Assembly: GCA_018896985.1 (NCBI GenBank)
Contig: JAHILQ010000218.1
Coordinates: 1 to 10,653, forward strand
Direction of reading: 5' to 3'
Length of the DNA: 10,653 nt
Source of the DNA: Nitrospinota bacterium
GTDB lineage: Bacteria; Nitrospirota; Thermodesulfovibrionia; Thermodesulfovibrionales; UBA1546
The translations under genes and the position numbers were made by a program. Below are positions 5,539 through 10,653 of the stretch, one piece after another (the first letter of the stretch is position 1; each line of letters begins with the position of its first letter). Below the pieces are notes generated by a model. The model was not told where the DNA came from. It searched no databases and was given only the letters and a program-made list of their open reading frames with translations.

Positions 5539-6027
5539 TTATTTCTTTGATAGGGTGTTATAGTATTCAATCTCAAGCAGCCTTCTTTTTATATCAACGC
5601 CTGGTAAATAGCCTCCGATTGAGCCGTCAGACTCAATTATCCTGTGACATGGCAGGACTATCGGAAATGGGTTTCTGCCAAGCGCCTGTCCTACTGCCCT
5701 GCTTGCCTTCGGACTCCCTATTTTTTCTGCAAGCCATTTATATGTGCGCGTCTCTCCATATGGTATCTCCTTTAACGTGAGCCAGACTTTTTTCTCAAAA
5801 TCCGTGCCTTCCAAGAATACAGCGCCCTGCTTAAAATCTTCACTCTTCCCTTCAAAGTAATTGTTCAGTTCTTTCTTAAATGATTCCGGCGCTTCTCCTC
5901 TTCTGTAATCCGGCTTTTCAAAAGATACCCCTGCAAGATTTTTTCCTGAAAATAAAAGGAACAGCCTTCCAACAGGGCTCTCAAAAACATCAAAGAAAAG
6001 TTCACTGCCTGATTTCTTTGCTTTCAT
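5539..6027 (-). CDS. ogt: Methylated-DNA--protein-cysteine methyltransferase (Ogt type)
   Basis: Suicide DNA-repair protein that moves the alkyl group from O6-alkylguanine (or O4-alkylthymine) onto its own cysteine. From the ATG at 6027 it has 162 residues. The N-terminal domain (about 1-75) is variable. The C-terminal DNA-binding domain holds WLTLKEIPYGETRTY, the helix with SRAVGQALGRNPFPI (arginine finger R110, hinge Asn N119) and the active-site motif PCHRII with Cys127. SDGSIGGYLPG follows, as is usual. The family's common GxANxxNP appears here as GQALGRNP. There is no Ada-type regulator domain. A TTG at 6042 could add five residues; neither start has a clear ribosome binding site. It is the second gene of the minus-strand run, 44 nt after the secreted HAD-like protein. 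Confidence 0.93.
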   Translation of the reverse strand: MKAKKSGSELFFDVFESPVGRLFLLFSGKNLAGVSFEKPDYRRGEAPESFKKELNNYFEGKSEDFKQGAVFLEGTDFEKKVWLTLKEIPYGETRTYKWLAEKIGSPKASRAVGQALGRNPFPIVLPCHRIIESDGSIGGYLPGVDIKRRLLEIEYYNTLSKK

Positions 6028-6071
6028 TTTATTAATAATCAATTATGGGAGGGGACTGTTTTTGAGCGGCT

Positions 6072-6803
6072 TTATTTTGTCACAAGACGCATCCTCTTCC
6101 CTATCTCCTCCCAGTCTCTAACCTCCTCTGCTCCTTCAACCTCACCAAAACTGAATGCTTTCGGTTTAAATTCTTTTGCTGATTCTATAACTGTTTTACC
6201 GCCTATTACAAACTTAATCTTCAACCCTTTCTTGTCCGCTTCCTCAAACACATTTCCATCTCTCCATTGGAGGAGAGGCGCATCTGTGAATTCATTTTCC
6301 TTCAGTAACTTTTTTAATGTCCTGATATCAAAAATACCTGCCTGAAGATAAACAACAGGGAATCTTTTTGCTATTGCCTTAATTACTTTCCGGCTATCTT
6401 TCTTCGGGTTGCCTGACATGGGCGCAAACATGCTTCCTTCAACATCAATGAAAACAATCTCTGCGCCTTTTTTAAGGGAGAGCATAAAGCCGCTGTCTTT
6501 ATCTTTGCCGGATACTACGGAGACTTTATGCAGTCCTGTTTTTTCCGCTCTGAATTCCTTGAAAGCAGCGCCGTCACCGCCTGAAAGCGACCTGCCTATG
6601 GATTTTCCGTCAACAGAAAATTCAACCATCTGCCCGCCTTTGCTGAAGACCTTTCCTTTTGTCACAGCCTTTAGCATTATATTCTCATCCTTCAGGCAGA
6701 CTGAATCATAAAATATTATTTCTGCTTCGGCAGGGCTACATAAAAATAAAAGAACTGCAATAAGAATAATGAAGCTGCTGTTCGGGATCAGCTTATGATC
6801 CAC
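6072..6803 (-). CDS. Secreted HAD-like protein of unknown function
   Basis: No specific family is recognised. From the GTG at 6803 it has 243 residues with a clear signal peptide (hydrophobic FIILIAVLLFLC, cleavage probably after AEA at about 27), so it should act outside the cytoplasm. Residues about 28-110 look like a small beta-rich, Ig-like domain (EFSVDGKSIG, KTGLHKVSVVSGKD). From about 113 comes IVFIDVEGSMF, which resembles HAD motif I (DxDxT) with the second acidic residue as Glu (D120, E122) and Ser for Thr. VVYLQAGIFDIRTLKKLLKE then resembles the helix after HAD motif II in LNS2/phosphatidate-phosphatase-like proteins (VxYLTAR). Changed motif residues make catalysis doubtful. TTG at 6833 is an alternative start; neither has a convincing ribosome binding site. 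It is first in the run leading to ogt and slyD. Confidence 0.75.
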   Translation of the reverse strand: MDHKLIPNSSFIILIAVLLFLCSPAEAEIIFYDSVCLKDENIMLKAVTKGKVFSKGGQMVEFSVDGKSIGRSLSGGDGAAFKEFRAEKTGLHKVSVVSGKDKDSGFMLSLKKGAEIVFIDVEGSMFAPMSGNPKKDSRKVIKAIAKRFPVVYLQAGIFDIRTLKKLLKENEFTDAPLLQWRDGNVFEEADKKGLKIKFVIGGKTVIESAKEFKPKAFSFGEVEGAEEVRDWEEIGKRMRLVTK

Positions 6804-6893
6804 TGAAAAAAATAGCGACAATTGCCCTGTCAAATATCTCGAAAAAGTCTATTTCTTTAGAAAAGAATTTCATATCTGTTTTTGTTATTTAAT

Positions 6894-6923
6894 AGCATAT
6901 AAGAAACAAAAGCGTGATGTCAA
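6894..6923 (-). promoter_or_regulatory. Predicted promoter for the minus-strand run
   Basis: On the minus strand, TTGACA (6923-6918, perfect -35) is followed by 18 bp and TATGCT (6899-6894, four of six -10 matches). Transcription would start near 6887, about 55-85 nt before the HAD-like gene, and could serve that gene, ogt, the small ORF and slyD. It lies back to back with the tRNA promoter. Confidence 0.5.
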
Positions 6924-6946
6924 ATAAAACCTGAGACAATCCGCAC

Positions 6947-6976
6947 TTGACCAAAATGCTCCTTAAAATTTACAAT
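6947..6976 (+). promoter_or_regulatory. Predicted tRNA promoter
   Basis: TTGACC (6947-6952) and TACAAT (6971-6976) are separated by 18 bp. The first base of the tRNA is 11 nt after the -10 box, giving a leader of only a few bases, as is common for tRNA genes. Confidence 0.65.
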
Positions 6977-6987
6977 TACTACTTGCA

Positions 6988-7063
6988 GGGCCCATAGCTC
7001 AGCTGGTAGAGCTACCGGCTCATAACCGGTTGGTCCCAGGTTCGAGTCCTGGTGGGCCCACCA
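6988..7063 (+). tRNA. tRNA with anticodon CAT (elongator Met or lysidine-type Ile2)
   Basis: A complete 76-nt cloverleaf. The acceptor stem GGGCCCA pairs perfectly with TGGGCCC (7053-7059). The D stem is GCTC/GAGC with an 8-nt loop containing GG. The anticodon stem is ACCGG/CCGGT with loop CTCATAA (anticodon at 7021-7023), the variable loop is TGGTC, and the T arm is CCAGG-TTCGAGT-CCTGG. The discriminator base is A and CCA is encoded. G1 pairs with C72 and the anticodon stem lacks the three GC pairs of initiator tRNA, so it is not fMet. Elongator Met and Ile2 (where C34 becomes lysidine) cannot be told apart with confidence by eye. Confidence 0.96.
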
Positions 7064-7067
7064 ACTA

Positions 7068-7084
7068 ATTTCGCAAAGCGAAAT
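7068..7084. repeat. 17-nt palindrome just after the tRNA (7-3-7)
   Basis: ATTTCGC-AAA-GCGAAAT is a perfect 7-bp stem with an AAA loop, starting five bases after the tRNA CCA end. It has no T-run. It may help 3' end formation, or be another of the small palindromes seen in this window. Confidence 0.65.
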
Positions 7085-7087
7085 CAG

Positions 7088-7155
7088 AGTTAAGAGTGAA
7101 AAGTTAGAAGTTGAAAGTTAATTTTTCTTAACTCCTAACTCTCAAACTCTTAACT
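7088..7155 (+). repeat. Heptamer hairpin element of the AGTTAAG type
   Basis: The left arm is five 7-bp units (7088-7122: AGTTAAG, AGTGAAA, AGTTAGA, AGTTGAA, AGTTAAT), followed by a 5-nt spacer TTTTC. The right arm is four units (7128-7155: TTAACTC, CTAACTC, TCAAACT, CTTAACT) that are near reverse complements of the left units. The result is a long imperfect hairpin followed by a T-run (7155-7159). It could terminate the tRNA transcript. Its two-armed heptamer design matches the queC inserts although the unit sequence differs. Confidence 0.75.
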
Positions 7156-7174
7156 TTTTGCAGTCGGAGGGTGC

Positions 7175-7888
7175 GTGCAGGAAAATATAAGACTACTTAT
7201 CGAACTTCAAGAAGCGGATTCCACTATCATAAGAAAAAAAGCTGTTATTGATTTGCTGCCTTCCAAACTCTCGTCAGCTGAGAAAATATTTAAAGAAATC
7301 CAGTCTCTCTATGAAAAAGAAAAACAACGATGCGAACTTCTTGAGAAGAAAAAAAAGGACAAGGAGAGGGGAATTGAGGATATAAATGAGAAGATAAAGA
7401 AAACAAAGGCCCACGCTTTAAATATAAAAACCAACAAGGAATATCAGGCGCATCTTAAAGAGATTGAAACCATAGAGAAAGAGCGGTATGCGATAGAGGA
7501 TGCGATACTCTCCTTCATGGAAGCAATTGAGGCTGCAGCCAAAGAGGTAAAAGCTGAAGAGCTTAAAATGAAGGCCGAAAAAGACAAGGTAGAGGCTTTC
7601 AGAAAAGAGGTTGAGAAAGAGATAGCAGAAGCAGAAAAGGAACTGGGAGAACTCAAGGTCAGGCGCATAGCGATAGCCGATAAGATTGACCCTGATGAGT
7701 ACAGTAATTATATGGCCTTGCTTGAAAAATGCAATGGGCTTGCAGTAGTAGAGGCAAGGGATGAGATATGTCAGGGCTGCAATATGAACATACCGCCGCA
7801 GATGTTTGTTGAGCTAAGAAAAAATACAGAGATAATTCAGTGCCAGCTGTGCGACAGAATCCTTTACTGGAAAGAAAGAGGCGAATGA
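7175..7888 (+). CDS. COG1579-type coiled-coil protein with C-terminal C4 zinc ribbon
   Basis: 237 residues. About 1-175 is almost entirely charged, helix-forming sequence rich in Lys and Glu that should form a long coiled-coil hairpin (QEADSTIIRKK near the start, TNKEYQAHLKEIETIEKE in the middle). The C-terminal ribbon has C199-x2-C202 and C223-x2-C226, with IPPQMFVELRKN between. This layout is that of COG1579 proteins such as HP0958 of Helicobacter and CT398 of Chlamydia, which act as nucleic-acid- or RpoN-binding chaperones; a precise role here cannot be inferred. The GTG start is supported by GGAGG four bases upstream. The stop overlaps the RNase HI start as ATGA, so the two are translationally coupled, a pairing that suggests RNA handling. 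Confidence 0.88.
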   Translation: MQENIRLLIELQEADSTIIRKKAVIDLLPSKLSSAEKIFKEIQSLYEKEKQRCELLEKKKKDKERGIEDINEKIKKTKAHALNIKTNKEYQAHLKEIETIEKERYAIEDAILSFMEAIEAAAKEVKAEELKMKAEKDKVEAFRKEVEKEIAEAEKELGELKVRRIAIADKIDPDEYSNYMALLEKCNGLAVVEARDEICQGCNMNIPPQMFVELRKNTEIIQCQLCDRILYWKERGE

Positions 7889-8328
7889 AAGTCCCGAGCC
7901 GCTCGGGAGAAGGTGTTTTGTACTGTGACGGGGCATCCAGCGGGAATCCCGGGGAATCAGGTATTGGCGCAGTCCTTCTCCTTAAAGACGAGACGTACGA
8001 GATAGCGGAACACATCGGGACAGCAACAAACAACATCGCAGAATACACGGCGCTTATAAAGGGGCTTTCCATGGCAAAGACATTAAAAATAGAAAGGCTG
8101 AAGATCTTTCTTGATTCTGAACTCATCGTGAAGCAGATTGAAGGAAGCTATAAGGTAAAAAGTGAAAATCTGAAAGCGCTGTATCAGGAGGCGCTCTCGC
8201 ACCTGAAGTCTTTTAAGGCTTACACCATCAGTCATATCCCCAGAGAACAGAACAAAAGAGCAGATTCCCTTGCGAAAAAAGCTGCAGCCCTGCCTGTGCA
8301 GCGGCAGACAGGCAAAATCTCTCATTGA
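7885..8328 (+). CDS. rnhA: Ribonuclease HI family protein
   Basis: Cytosolic endonuclease that cuts the RNA strand of RNA-DNA hybrids. All four acidic catalytic residues of the family are present in 147 residues: D15 in YCDGASSGNPG, E53 in NNIAEYTAL, D77 in IFLDSEL and D127 in QNKRADSLAKKA. It belongs to the compact branch (like archaeal and Bacillus YpdQ-type RNase HI) that lacks the basic protrusion of the E. coli enzyme. The start ATG overlaps the TGA of the COG1579 gene. Two palindromes lie in its coding ends: 7892-7908 encodes VPSRSGE ahead of the first strand, and 8291-8314 lies in the tail LPVQRQTGK. Family members usually begin a few residues before the DGAS motif, so the N-terminal segment is probably extra. 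The reading frame is intact and activity is expected. Confidence 0.9.
   Translation: MKVPSRSGEGVLYCDGASSGNPGESGIGAVLLLKDETYEIAEHIGTATNNIAEYTALIKGLSMAKTLKIERLKIFLDSELIVKQIEGSYKVKSENLKALYQEALSHLKSFKAYTISHIPREQNKRADSLAKKAAALPVQRQTGKISH
7892..7908. repeat. 17-nt palindrome inside the RNase HI start (7-3-7)
   Basis: TCCCGAG-CCG-CTCGGGA is a perfect 7-bp stem with a CCG loop, beginning four bases after the ATGA overlap. It encodes PSRSG in frame. The same outer sequence, TCCCGA...TCGGGA, recurs in the transposase remnant at 710-725. Confidence 0.7.
8291..8314. repeat. Inverted repeat in the RNase HI tail
   Basis: TGCCTGT (8291-8297) and ACAGGCA (8308-8314) form a 7-bp stem with a 10-nt loop. A loose T-rich stretch follows at 8330-8346, so it might double as a weak terminator for the two-gene unit, but the gap to the T-run is too long for a typical one. 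Confidence 0.45.
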
Positions 8329-8354
8329 ATTATTTTTTTGTTTTATTTTATAAT
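8325..8354 (+). promoter_or_regulatory. Predicted promoter for the LysR gene
   Basis: TTGAAT (8325-8330) and a perfect TATAAT (8349-8354) are separated by 18 bp. Expected initiation near 8361 is only about five bases before the ATG at 8366, so the mRNA would be almost leaderless. The -35 box overlaps the RNase HI stop codon. The region is AT-rich, so chance matches are possible. Confidence 0.5.
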
Positions 8355-8365
8355 TAATAAAAGTT

Positions 8366-9289
8366 ATGGGAATGGAAGATCATAAACTAAAAGTTTTCTG
8401 CACGGTTGCAGAGACGAAGAGCTTTTCAAAGGCATCCGAGATTATACATCTCACACAGCCTGCCGTAAGTCTCCTCGTCCAGGCGATTGAAGAAATATAT
8501 GAGATAAAACTCTTTGACAGGGCAAGCAATACAGTCACCCTCACGCCTGCAGGCGAGATGCTCTACAAGTATGCAAAGGAGATACTTAATCTTTATGCTG
8601 CTGCTGAAAAGAACATCGGCGAAATAACAGGTTTTGTGAAAGGCAGCATAAGGGTAGGCGCAAGTTCAACCATAGGAAACTACCTCCTGCCAGGAGTCAT
8701 TGCAGACTTCAGAAAGACATATCCGAAAATAAAAGTTCACCTCCTCGTCGGCAACACAAAGCGGGTGGTGGAGCTCTTGAACGCCGGCAATATTGATATT
8801 GGACTTGTAGAGGGAGATGTCGCAAGGCAGAAGATGGTTGTTGATAAACTTGTCACTGATGAGCTTGCGCTGATCGTGCCTCCGCTTCATCCATTGGCAA
8901 AAAAGAGAAATATCTCTATCTTTGAAATTACGAAAGAACCTTTCATATTCAGAGAGGAAGGGTCAGGCACAAGGCAGGTAATAGAAAAATACCTCGGCAA
9001 ATACAGCATCACTCCTCAGAATATGATGATTTCTATGGTTTTGGGGAGCACAGAGGCAATAAAGGAATCGGTTGAAAATGGCATGGGCATCGCCATTGTG
9101 TCAAGATGGGCTGTAAGAAAAGAGATCAAATACGGAACTTTAAAGCCTTTGAGCTTTAAAGAAGAGAAGATGCTGAGGGATTTCTCCTTAATCTTCCAGA
9201 AAAAGGCGATATCATCCCATGCAGTGGATGAGTTCCTGTCGTATCTTAAGGCTTATACTTTTGACAACCTTCTTTCGCTGTCTGAATAG
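8366..9289 (+). CDS. LysR-family transcriptional regulator
   Basis: Cytosolic DNA-binding regulator of 307 residues, the normal LysR length. The winged helix-turn-helix occupies about residues 5-65 (LKVFCTVAETKSFSKASEII, then LTQPAVSLLVQAIEE, then LFDR and LTPAGEMLYKYAKEIL). The effector-binding domain begins near residue 92 with GSIRVGASSTIGNYLLPGVI and contains the typical NAGNIDIGLVEG and ENGMGIAIVS. Overall it resembles the CysB/CysL-like group, which often senses small sulfur or nitrogen metabolites; the effector cannot be named. ATG at 8372 is an alternative start, as neither has a strong ribosome binding site. The usual divergently transcribed target gene is absent: the gene follows RNase HI and its 3' end overlaps the convergent GH57 gene by 37 bp. 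Confidence 0.92.
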   Translation: MGMEDHKLKVFCTVAETKSFSKASEIIHLTQPAVSLLVQAIEEIYEIKLFDRASNTVTLTPAGEMLYKYAKEILNLYAAAEKNIGEITGFVKGSIRVGASSTIGNYLLPGVIADFRKTYPKIKVHLLVGNTKRVVELLNAGNIDIGLVEGDVARQKMVVDKLVTDELALIVPPLHPLAKKRNISIFEITKEPFIFREEGSGTRQVIEKYLGKYSITPQNMMISMVLGSTEAIKESVENGMGIAIVSRWAVRKEIKYGTLKPLSFKEEKMLRDFSLIFQKKAISSHAVDEFLSYLKAYTFDNLLSLSE

Positions 9290-10653
9290 ACGCGATAATC
9301 TATCTCCGGAAATAGTTTGTCTTTATTCTCAATCTCAAGCAGCCACGCCTCGTTTATATCGCCTTTCCTGATTGCCGCGTATAAACCGTTAAATCTATCT
9401 ATATGCTCAGAGAGCCTCTGTGAAGCGTATTCGGCAGCTGCCCCTGTTTTTATTATAAATGCCCAGTCACTATGCTGTGACAGAAGAACTTCTCTTGCAG
9501 CCTGATTAAGCGCCCTCTTCAGCAAACCATCAGCACGCGGGAACATATTTGCAAGCTCTGTCATTTTTTCGACTGCCCTGTGCAGATGCCTGTAAATCCA
9601 GCTGTTTGAACTGTTAAGCCACACCTCGTTATACCCTTTATAACCCCAGCTTGACATTGAAGGCTCTATGCGCTGAAGTTCATGATCTTCGCTTAAATAT
9701 TCTGACGGCGTGATTGTCCTGAACACATCCTGTGTGCCGGTAATTTTTCTCATAAGGGAATCAAGCCAGTCCGGCCCTTCAAACCACCAGTGTCCGAAAA
9801 GTTCGGTATCATACGGAGCTGTTATCACGGGCTTAAACCCCACAGCGTTGTATAGAAACTCTATCTGGCGTTTCTTGCTGGACATAAAGTTTTCAGCATG
9901 CTCTTCCGCTCTAACTAATGCCTGCTCTCTTACATAAGGCATCTTATCCTCTCGGTTGCGAGTCGTACCGACTGTCTTGCCTGTTATACAATAGTATTTT
10001 ACGCCTGTATATGTTCTTATGCCGTCGGGATGTATGTGTGGTCTCACATAATCTATCGGCAGGTCAAATCCGGCATCCCTGTAAAAATCCCTGTAAGCAA
10101 AATCCCCCGGATAGCCTTCTATTGAACTCCAGACCTGTTTTGATGACTCAATATCCCTTCCGAATGCAATAACTCCTGAAGGACAGGCTACAGGCTTGTA
10201 TGCGCCGTATCTCGGCGTTGGTGTTCCGTTCAGTATCCCATGTGTATCCATAAAAAAGAATTTTATGCCTGCTTCTGCCAACAATCTGTCTGCCCCATCG
10301 TAATAGCCACATTCAGGCAGCCATATTCCAGCAGGCGCTTTTCCAAAGTTTTTTATGTGATTCTCCTTTGCAACCATTATCTGAGCCCTTACTGCCTGGG
10401 GATAAATACTCAGGACAGGCAAATATGAGTGAGTGGCAGCAGTGGTTATAATCTCAACCTTTCCTGTTTCCCCCAATCTTCTAAAGGCAGCAGTCAGGTC
10501 TTTTTTGCAGGCCTCTTCGTATAGAAATTTGACTCTTTTGAATCGGTTGTTATACATCCTTGCAAGAGGCTCAAATGATATATCACCTCTGGTCCTCAGA
10601 AGCTCTTTTTCTGAAAGCTCAATGAGATTGTTTATATATCTCAGATACCTTTC
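9253..10653 (-). CDS. GH57 family 1,4-alpha-glucan branching enzyme, 5' end beyond window
   Basis: Cytosolic enzyme that makes alpha-1,6 branches in glycogen-like polymers. The frame is open from the stop at 9253 to the window edge (466 residues visible), so the Met at 10557 is internal and the N-terminal part of about 60-100 residues is missing. The GH57 catalytic glutamate lies in GIWLPECGYY (E82 counted from the Met at 10557). The acid/base aspartate is in APYDTELFGHWWFEG (D250), and EPSMSSWGYKGYNEVWLN follows. The C-terminal helical domain (LKRALNQAAREVLLSQHSDWAF, about 350-375) is typical of branching-type members (DUF1957). One short region, KTVGTTRNRED, carries a small palindrome (9959-9971, AGTCG-TAC-CGACT). 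Together with glgP in this window it points to storage-glucan turnover. It converges with the LysR gene. Confidence 0.92.
   Translation of the reverse strand, partial: ERYLRYINNLIELSEKELLRTRGDISFEPLARMYNNRFKRVKFLYEEACKKDLTAAFRRLGETGKVEIITTAATHSYLPVLSIYPQAVRAQIMVAKENHIKNFGKAPAGIWLPECGYYDGADRLLAEAGIKFFFMDTHGILNGTPTPRYGAYKPVACPSGVIAFGRDIESSKQVWSSIEGYPGDFAYRDFYRDAGFDLPIDYVRPHIHPDGIRTYTGVKYYCITGKTVGTTRNREDKMPYVREQALVRAEEHAENFMSSKKRQIEFLYNAVGFKPVITAPYDTELFGHWWFEGPDWLDSLMRKITGTQDVFRTITPSEYLSEDHELQRIEPSMSSWGYKGYNEVWLNSSNSWIYRHLHRAVEKMTELANMFPRADGLLKRALNQAAREVLLSQHSDWAFIIKTGAAAEYASQRLSEHIDRFNGLYAAIRKGDINEAWLLEIENKDKLFPEIDYRVYSDSERRLSKV

Noticed and set aside
6988..7063. Initiator tRNA-fMet
   Set aside because: It has a G1-C72 pair and lacks the three consecutive GC pairs of initiator anticodon stems.
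7659..8126. 155-codon minus-strand ORF opposite the COG1579/RNase HI pair
   Set aside because: It is antisense to two well-supported genes and lacks motifs or start signals.

Overview
This is a moderate-GC bacterial chromosome segment, probably from an anaerobic or respiratory lineage of the Nitrospirota / Desulfobacterota type. That assignment is an inference. It rests on a secreted triheme c7-type cytochrome, a short-form GT35 glucan phosphorylase, a GH57 branching enzyme, a COG1579 coiled-coil/zinc-ribbon protein, and many small palindromic repeats. No single gene fixes the taxon.

Layout. Positions 1-1271 are a transposon graveyard: a frameshifted IS1634-family transposase (minus) abuts a heavily damaged IS256-family transposase (plus). 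A promoter-like sequence in the 3' end of the IS256 remnant points into a small triheme cytochrome gene (1367-1705), which ends at a long bidirectional terminator. Next come two fused gene remnants on the minus strand: the last ~33 codons of an ilvE-type aminotransferase, joined to the front of a PhnD-like binding lipoprotein. Then follow queC (7-deazaguanine synthesis) and glgP (alpha-glucan phosphorylase) on the plus strand.

From 6833 down to 4974 four minus-strand genes look like one operon: a secreted HAD-like protein of unknown role, an Ogt-type DNA methyltransferase, a 38-codon rubredoxin-like small ORF, and a SlyD-like FKBP isomerase. A tRNA with anticodon CAT (6988-7063) has its own promoter and is followed by two hairpin repeats. 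Then come a COG1579 protein translationally coupled to an RNase HI (ATGA overlap), a LysR regulator with a promoter almost at its start codon, and a convergent GH57 glucan-branching enzyme that runs off the right edge. glgP and the GH57 gene are both glycogen-metabolism genes, about 4.3 kb apart.

The most unusual signal is a set of hairpin repeats built from 7-bp units. Two copies sit in frame inside queC, adding about 75 residues to a protein that would otherwise have the normal family length. A third, with different sequence but the same two-armed heptamer design, follows the tRNA. Several 16-17 bp perfect palindromes with 2-3 nt loops are also scattered around, including one in frame at the N-terminus of the RNase HI and one between queC and glgP. 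Together they suggest small palindromic elements that tolerate, or target, in-frame positions in genes.
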